The translations under genes and the position numbers were made by a program. The notes beneath the pieces were generated by a model. It searched no databases. It was not told the origin of the DNA and saw only the letters and a list, made by a program, of their open reading frames with translations. From positions 310,001-374,000 of the forward strand of contig JBOEGO010000002.1 of assembly GCA_050633465.1 (NCBI GenBank): a DNA stretch of 64,000 nt, read 5' to 3'. Every line of letters begins with the position of its first letter. The stretch's first letter is position 1. Of the stretch, positions 59,857-64,000 are shown in pieces. The stretch is from UBA3069 sp050633465 (GTDB taxonomy: Bacteria > Pseudomonadota > Alphaproteobacteria > Rhodobacterales > Rhodobacteraceae).

Positions 59857-60387
59857 TCATGTGTCGCCCCCTGCCACCACAATGAACCCGTGTTCGGGGT
59901 CCATCAGCACCAGCAGCGCGGCATCAGGGTCGAATACCATCACCGTGCGTGCTTCGCTCATGGCATAGTGCAGCGCGCTGATGGCGACCTCATCCATGCA
60001 GGCGCGCCCCTCCAATGCGCTGGCTTGCAGGGCCACGCCCATTGGTCGGTCCATGTTCATCAGTTCGACGAACCCTATGTCGGGGCTTTGGCGGTCGTCG
60101 CGCACCGCGATCAGGCCGAATGTTTTCAGCCGCGCCAGCGCCTCGCCCACGCCGCCCGACAGGGGCAGCGCGGCCTTGATGTCATCAGTCTCCAATTCAT
60201 AGACCGCGCCGGTGCAGGCCCGCGTCGAATTGAAAAATATCGCCTCACCCGGTTCAAACCACTGCGCCACCAGCGCGTGCAAATCATCGGGCTTGTCGCG
60301 GTCACAGCCCGCGATTGCGGCCAGCCCCACGGCCATGACCCCCGCCAAAGCGGGCCGTCGCAGCATATGGAACCGGCCAGAAAACAT
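59857..60387 (-). CDS. Lipoprotein (hypothetical)
   Basis: A 176-residue putative lipoprotein with lipobox AAIAGC at residues 23-28. The mature part has two cysteines beyond the lipobox (TRACTGAV and GRACMDEV) that could pair. I do not recognise the family. The ATG at 60387 lies three bases after the pccA stop with a GGAG inside the pccA end; an internal ATG at 60366 is the alternative. It is the 3' gene of the pccA transcript, a placement shared with small hypothetical genes in related bacteria as far as I recall. Confidence 0.7.
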   Translation of the reverse strand: MFSGRFHMLRRPALAGVMAVGLAAIAGCDRDKPDDLHALVAQWFEPGEAIFFNSTRACTGAVYELETDDIKAALPLSGGVGEALARLKTFGLIAVRDDRQSPDIGFVELMNMDRPMGVALQASALEGRACMDEVAISALHYAMSEARTVMVFDPDAALLVLMDPEHGFIVVAGGDT

Positions 60388-60390
60388 GGG

Positions 60391-62388
60391 TTATTCGAAC
60401 TCCATGATCACTTCGTCAACGGCCAGACTGTCGCCCGCCGCCGCGTTGATCTTGGACACCACGCCCTTGCGCTCGGCGCGCAGGATGTTTTCCATTTTCA
60501 TCGCCTCGATGGTGCACAGGGCCTGCCCCTCCTGCACTTCGGCGCCCTCCTCTACGTCGATTTTGACCACCAGACCCGGCATCGGGCACAGCAGCATTTT
60601 CGACGTATCCGGCGGCAGTTTCTCCGGCATCAGTTTCGCCAGCTCCGCCTGACGCGGGCTGCGCACATGCACCTTCAGGTCCGCCCCGCGGCTACGGATA
60701 CGGAACCCGCCCGAGATTTTGCCGACCTTCAGCACAACCTTGTCGTCGCCCACCTGAACCACCGCCAACTGGTCGCCCGGTGTCCAGTCGCTGCTGACGC
60801 GCAGGGCGCTGTCGCCGAATTCCACGGTCGATCCGTCGTGATCGGCCTTCACCACCACGGGGTAATCATGCCCCTGCACCGACACCACCCAATCCGCGCC
60901 AACGCGGCGTTCGTGGTTGTCCATCCGGCCCGACACGCGGGTGCGGCGAATTTCGGCCACGCGGTGCATCGCGGCGCAGGCGGCGGCGATCTTCTTCAAG
61001 GATGCTTCGGGCAGTTCAACCCCTTGGAAACCCTCAGGATACTCCTCCTCGATGAATGCGGTCGTCATCTCCCCCGAGGTGAATTTTTCATGGTCCATCA
61101 CCGCCGACAGGAACGGCAGGTTGTGGCCAATCCCCTCTACCTCGAACGAATCCAGCGCCACGCGCATTTCCTCGATCGCGGCGGCGCGGGTCGGCGCCCA
61201 TGTGCACAGTTTCGCGATCATCGGGTCGTAATACATGCTGATCTCGCCGCCCTCATAGACGCCGGTGTCATTGCGCACCACATGGCTGTCCAGCGCCACT
61301 TCGGCAGGCGGGCGATAGCGCGACAACCGGCCAATCGACGGCAGGAACCCGCGATAGGGATCCTCGGCATACAGGCGGTTTTCAATCGCCCAGCCGTTGA
61401 TGCCAATATCCGATTGCTCCATCGCCAGCTTTTCACCCCATGCCACGCGGATCATCTGTTCGACCAGATCAATGCCGGTGATCATCTCGGTTACAGGGTG
61501 TTCCACCTGCAAACGGGTGTTCATTTCCAGAAAATAGAAATTGCGATCCCCGTCGACGATGAATTCCACCGTGCCTGCGCTGCAATAATCCACCGCCTGG
61601 GCCAGCGCGACCGACTGCTCGCCCATGGCCTTGCGCGTTGCCTCGTCCAGAAACGGGCTGGGCGCTTCCTCCACAACCTTCTGGTTGCGGCGCTGGATCG
61701 AACATTCCCGCTCGTTCAGATACAAAACCTTGCCGTGCTTGTCGCCCAACACCTGAATTTCGATATGGCGCGGCTGCGTCACGAATTTTTCAATGAAAAT
61801 CCGGTCATCGCCAAATGAATTCGCCGCCTCGTTCTTGGACGATTGAAACCCCTCGCGGGCCTCGTCGTCGTTCCACGCCACGCGCATCCCCTTGCCGCCG
61901 CCGCCAGCCGATGCCTTGATCATCACCGGATAGCCGACCTCGTTGGAAATCTTGACCGCATCCTCGGCGTCCTCGATCAACCCCATGTAACCGGGGACCG
62001 TGGAAACACCCGCTTCCTGCGCCAGCTTCTTACTGGTGATCTTGTCGCCCATCGCCTCGATTGCCGATGCGGGCGGGCCGATGAATGCCACGCCAGCGGC
62101 TTCCAATGCTTCGGCGAACAGCTTGTTTTCAGACAGGAAACCGTAACCGGGATGCACCGCCTCGGCGCCGGTCTGCTTGATCGCATCCATGATCTTGTCG
62201 ATCACAATATAGGACTGGTTCGCTTGCGGCGGGCCGATATGCACCGCCTCGTCGGCCATCTGCACATGCAGCGCGTTTTTGTCAGCATCCGAATAAACCG
62301 CAACAGTCTTGATACCCATCTTCTGGGCCGATTTGATAACGCGGCAGGCGATCTCGCCCCGGTTCGCAATCAGGATCTTTTTGAACAT
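60391..62388 (-). CDS. pccA: Propionyl-CoA carboxylase alpha subunit (biotin carboxylase and BCCP)
   Basis: A 665-residue biotin-dependent subunit. The biotin carboxylase part has MFKKILIANRGEIACRVIKSA, GPPASAIEAMGDK, the ATP-grasp loop KASAGGGGKGMR and EMNTRLQVEHPVTE. The BT linker domain follows. At the C-terminus IEAMKMENI carries the lysine that is biotinylated. Together with PccB (not in the window) it turns propionyl-CoA into methylmalonyl-CoA for the mutase encoded nearby on the same strand. Length fits PccA rather than the shorter AccC. A perfect 8-bp hairpin is in its 5' leader. Confidence 0.95.
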   Translation of the reverse strand: MFKKILIANRGEIACRVIKSAQKMGIKTVAVYSDADKNALHVQMADEAVHIGPPQANQSYIVIDKIMDAIKQTGAEAVHPGYGFLSENKLFAEALEAAGVAFIGPPASAIEAMGDKITSKKLAQEAGVSTVPGYMGLIEDAEDAVKISNEVGYPVMIKASAGGGGKGMRVAWNDDEAREGFQSSKNEAANSFGDDRIFIEKFVTQPRHIEIQVLGDKHGKVLYLNERECSIQRRNQKVVEEAPSPFLDEATRKAMGEQSVALAQAVDYCSAGTVEFIVDGDRNFYFLEMNTRLQVEHPVTEMITGIDLVEQMIRVAWGEKLAMEQSDIGINGWAIENRLYAEDPYRGFLPSIGRLSRYRPPAEVALDSHVVRNDTGVYEGGEISMYYDPMIAKLCTWAPTRAAAIEEMRVALDSFEVEGIGHNLPFLSAVMDHEKFTSGEMTTAFIEEEYPEGFQGVELPEASLKKIAAACAAMHRVAEIRRTRVSGRMDNHERRVGADWVVSVQGHDYPVVVKADHDGSTVEFGDSALRVSSDWTPGDQLAVVQVGDDKVVLKVGKISGGFRIRSRGADLKVHVRSPRQAELAKLMPEKLPPDTSKMLLCPMPGLVVKIDVEEGAEVQEGQALCTIEAMKMENILRAERKGVVSKINAAAGDSLAVDEVIMEFE

Positions 62389-62411
62389 TCTCCGTCCCTT
62401 CAGGTTCTTTG

Positions 62412-62431
62412 CCCGGCGGTGGCCCGCCGGG
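62412..62431. promoter_or_regulatory. Hairpin in the pccA leader
   Basis: A perfect stem CCCGGCGG / CCGCCGGG with a 4-base loop, 24-43 bases before the pccA start. It may end upstream transcription or act on pccA mRNA; no T-tract. Confidence 0.4.
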
Positions 62432-62544
62432 TCTTGGCTATGGTCATAACGTGAAAAAGACCGCCACAGCCATTGGCCGCAGCAGTCCCTGTTTCGATCT
62501 TGAAATGGCTGAACCGCGTGGTCAGACCACGCGGAAATGACGCA

Positions 62545-62748
62545 TCAACAGCGCGTCGGGTATTGCTTGCAATAGGCGACATTGGCGGCCGCACCGACCA
62601 GCGCACCGGCGGCAATGTTGCCGTCCAGCACCACGGCTGTGGCCGCGCCTGCGCCTGCGCCCAATACGCCCTGCTCGGCGAATGAATCGCCACAGGCCGA
62701 CAATCCGCCCGCCGCCAATACTGCAATGATTGTGGTTTTGATCCGCAT
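62545..62748 (-). CDS. Small glycine-rich lipoprotein (hypothetical)
   Basis: A 67-residue lipoprotein. Signal peptide MRIKTTIIAVLAAGG, lipobox LSAC; the mature part is a glycine/alanine zipper-like helix (VLGAGAGAATAVVL, AAGALVGAAANVAYC) ending in CKQYPTRC with two cysteines. It resembles small outer-membrane glycine-zipper proteins. The ATG at 62748 begins the signal peptide. It is upstream of pccA on the same strand, 156 bases away. Confidence 0.75.
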   Translation of the reverse strand: MRIKTTIIAVLAAGGLSACGDSFAEQGVLGAGAGAATAVVLDGNIAAGALVGAAANVAYCKQYPTRC

Positions 62749-63103
62749 GGTTTTTCCCTCATCTGCCCGGTTGTTCCGGTTGTTCCGGCTGTCCCAGAAC
62801 AACCCTTAACCACGACAAAAGGTTCCGCAACCCCCAGGGGGCGCAACGCCGCAACATCGGCAAACCCTTGCCGATAAACGAAAAAACCACGGATGATCGA
62901 AAAAACGGGCGGCGAACCCAGGGGAAGGTCCAGCCGCCCGATAGGGGAAGGGTAACGGATCGGATGAACCATCCCGACGCGGGCAGCCCGCGCCATCGTT
63001 ACTGATCCATCACTGCCCGCAACCCGCCCGCAGGCCAAGCGACGTGCGCCCGAACAGCGGTTTTGGGCGGCGGACCGCCCAATCACGGGTTGCACGGGCA
63101 AAA
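62749..63103. other. Intergenic gap of 355 bases with terminator and short repeat
   Basis: No gene seen. It has three near copies of GGTTGTTCC in the leader of the small lipoprotein gene, the second of which pairs with GAACAACC (62778-62785 with 62797-62804), and an intrinsic terminator at 62899-62940 for the gene at 63104. Confidence 0.65.
62899..62940 (-). terminator. Intrinsic terminator
   Basis: On the minus strand CGGGCGGC and its exact reverse complement form an 8-bp stem with a 19-base loop, directly followed by TTTTTT. It lies about 160 bases downstream of the hypothetical gene at 63104-63472. Confidence 0.8.
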
Positions 63104-63472
63104 TCATGCCGATTTCCCCATATACGAGCCGTCGAATGCCTCGGGAAAACTGGCGCGCGCGATCTTCTCGTTGATCACCAGCAGCGCCTCGTAACTGGCG
63201 GGGTCAAACGGGTCCTCGGCGGCCACCACCTCGCGGCCAAACAGCCAGTTCAAACGCCCGGCATCCAGATTGCCGCGCTCGAACGGATGCGGGCCGAAAT
63301 TTTCCCACAGCGCCGCCATGAACCACAGATCGGCGCGCTTGTCGGGGGCGCGGCGGTCGCGATACCGCTCGCGCAGGGCCAGCGGCGTGATCCCCTTGGG
63401 ATTGTAGCGCCGGATGACGAATTGAAAATCAGTGCCGGGCAAACGCCCGGGAAAACCGCGATGCTTCAGCAT
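63104..63472 (-). CDS. Hypothetical protein (conserved rhodobacteral)
   Basis: A 122-residue cytosolic protein with no membrane segment or signal peptide. Features seen: TDFQFVIRRYNPKGITPLALRERYRDRRAPDKRADLWFMAAL (in parts), DAGRLNWLFGREV and a C-terminal RASFPEAFDGSYMGKS. I recognise no family. The ATG at 63472 gives MLKHRGFPG; an ATG at 63502 and a longer frame to 63592 are possible. An intrinsic terminator follows. Confidence 0.6.
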   Translation of the reverse strand: MLKHRGFPGRLPGTDFQFVIRRYNPKGITPLALRERYRDRRAPDKRADLWFMAALWENFGPHPFERGNLDAGRLNWLFGREVVAAEDPFDPASYEALLVINEKIARASFPEAFDGSYMGKSA

Positions 63473-63658
63473 GGCGCCCCCATTCTGGCCGAAACGGCGC
63501 ATATGCCCGTCCGGCGGATAGTAACCTTTTGATATAAAGGGGAATATTCCCGTTGCACCGCCGCCAATGGCTGGCGCAAACCGGGCGCGCACCTGCCCCG
63601 CGTTGCGGGCATCAGGGCGGGGGTCGGAACGGGCGCGAACGCCCGCCCCGCTGAAATC

Positions 63659-63802
63659 TTACTTGTATTTTCCGGTATAGACCGGCTCGACCGAAATCGG
63701 CTCGGGCTGGACCACAACGTATTCTTCTTCTGCTGGCTGCGAACAAGCTGCCGCAACGGCAACCAGGCCAAGCGCCATGACGAGTTTGATGCTCTTGGAC
63801 AT
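63659..63802 (-). CDS. Very small lipoprotein (47 residues)
   Basis: Begins MSKSIKLVMALGLVAVAAAC with a lipobox at Cys20, followed by a short acidic and valine/proline-rich mature part (EEEYVVVQPEPISVEPV) ending YTGKYK. GGAGA precedes the ATG at 63802, which is why this start is preferred over the long frame. Very short lipoproteins of this kind are common in the group; function unknown. Confidence 0.75.
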   Translation of the reverse strand: MSKSIKLVMALGLVAVAAACSQPAEEEYVVVQPEPISVEPVYTGKYK

Positions 63803-64000
63803 AAATGTCTCCTGTCTCTTGTTAACGGCAGGTTCGGGTATTCCTCCCCTTCCTGCCACGGGTTTGCGGTCGCAACCGAAACGGCGCAACCATGGCCAAA
63901 TATACCAGAACCCTCGGGCGAAATATATGCGGGCCACGCGCAATCGCGGCGCTGTGGCGGCAAAGCCTCAAATCCCGCCCCGTGGCAGGAACGCCCCGCA
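63803..64000. other. Right edge, no gene seen
   Basis: About 200 bases upstream of the small lipoprotein gene. I see no coding region that continues past the edge with confidence. An AT-rich patch near 63895-63930 may hold its promoter. Confidence 0.4.

Noticed and set aside
59890..61818. 642-codon open frame opposite the lipoprotein and pccA genes
   Set aside because: His/Arg-rich translation without any domain; pccA on the other strand is unmistakable. The same holds for 56423-57922 opposite scpA.

Overview
The window looks like a chromosome segment from an alphaproteobacterium of the order Rhodobacterales (Roseobacter/Rhodobacter relatives). The reasons are its high GC content, its typical protein families (a short bacterial ProS, an HdaA-like DnaA homologue, an LolC/LolD pair, a PccA and methylmalonyl-CoA mutase pair, a short LysR gene divergent from metF) and the gene order AI-2E family exporter - hdaA - ppk - ppx. 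There is no rRNA, CRISPR array, prophage block or transposase. One tRNA, tRNA-Leu(UAA), was found.

Layout. 1-2151: a minus-strand envelope-stress set (ECF sigma factor, putative membrane anti-sigma factor, CpxP-like metal sensor cut by the window edge) beside a secreted four-EF-hand protein. 2416-6338: housekeeping and small-molecule genes (DUF983, NUDIX hydrolase, DMT exporter, lipocalin-like lipoprotein, aldo/keto reductase). 6659-18208: a region dominated by large RTX proteins. Four are beta-helix plus RTX proteins and one is a serralysin-like protein whose zinc site has been replaced; metG and tRNA-Leu lie among them. A fifth beta-helix RTX protein is at 47581-49422. No type I exporter is encoded in the window. 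18432-29333: rhomboid protease, GFA protein, inositol monophosphatase, metR-like/metF pair, thioesterase, DUF2235 hydrolase, orphan molybdenum hydroxylase large subunit, PLP decarboxylase, Lrp regulator and DUF4202. 29673-41798: parE, an AT-rich probably acquired trypsin-like gene, a HExxH lipoprotein, three c-type cytochromes, lolD/lolC, a PQQ-type sugar dehydrogenase, proS and a pentapeptide-repeat membrane protein. 41860-47576: the polyphosphate operon. 49510-55509: small secreted proteins, a nuclease/phosphatase, a J-domain protein, GNAT, VOC, nhaA and a secreted tail-collar protein. 55713-63802: the propionyl-CoA to succinyl-CoA arm (mutase and the biotinylated carboxylase subunit), interspersed with small lipoproteins and hypotheticals.

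Functional links. PccA and the mutase carry out carboxylation and rearrangement in propionate catabolism; PccB and the epimerase must lie outside. PPK makes and PPX degrades polyphosphate. LolC/D release lipoproteins from the inner membrane, and many small lipoproteins are encoded here. MetF, MetG and the LysR regulator concern methionine.

Most unusual content: (i) the RTX family with a zinc-less serralysin homologue; (ii) two copies of a ~140-nt dispersed element whose variable part stays a hairpin in both copies although the bases differ; (iii) eight copies of a 22-nt motif in two related forms, mostly just 3' of genes; (iv) a perfect 10-bp stem that covers the Shine-Dalgarno of the thioesterase gene; (v) a GC-poor trypsin-like gene whose reading frame runs into a long palindromic element. 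All functional readings are from sequence inspection only; no database search was run.
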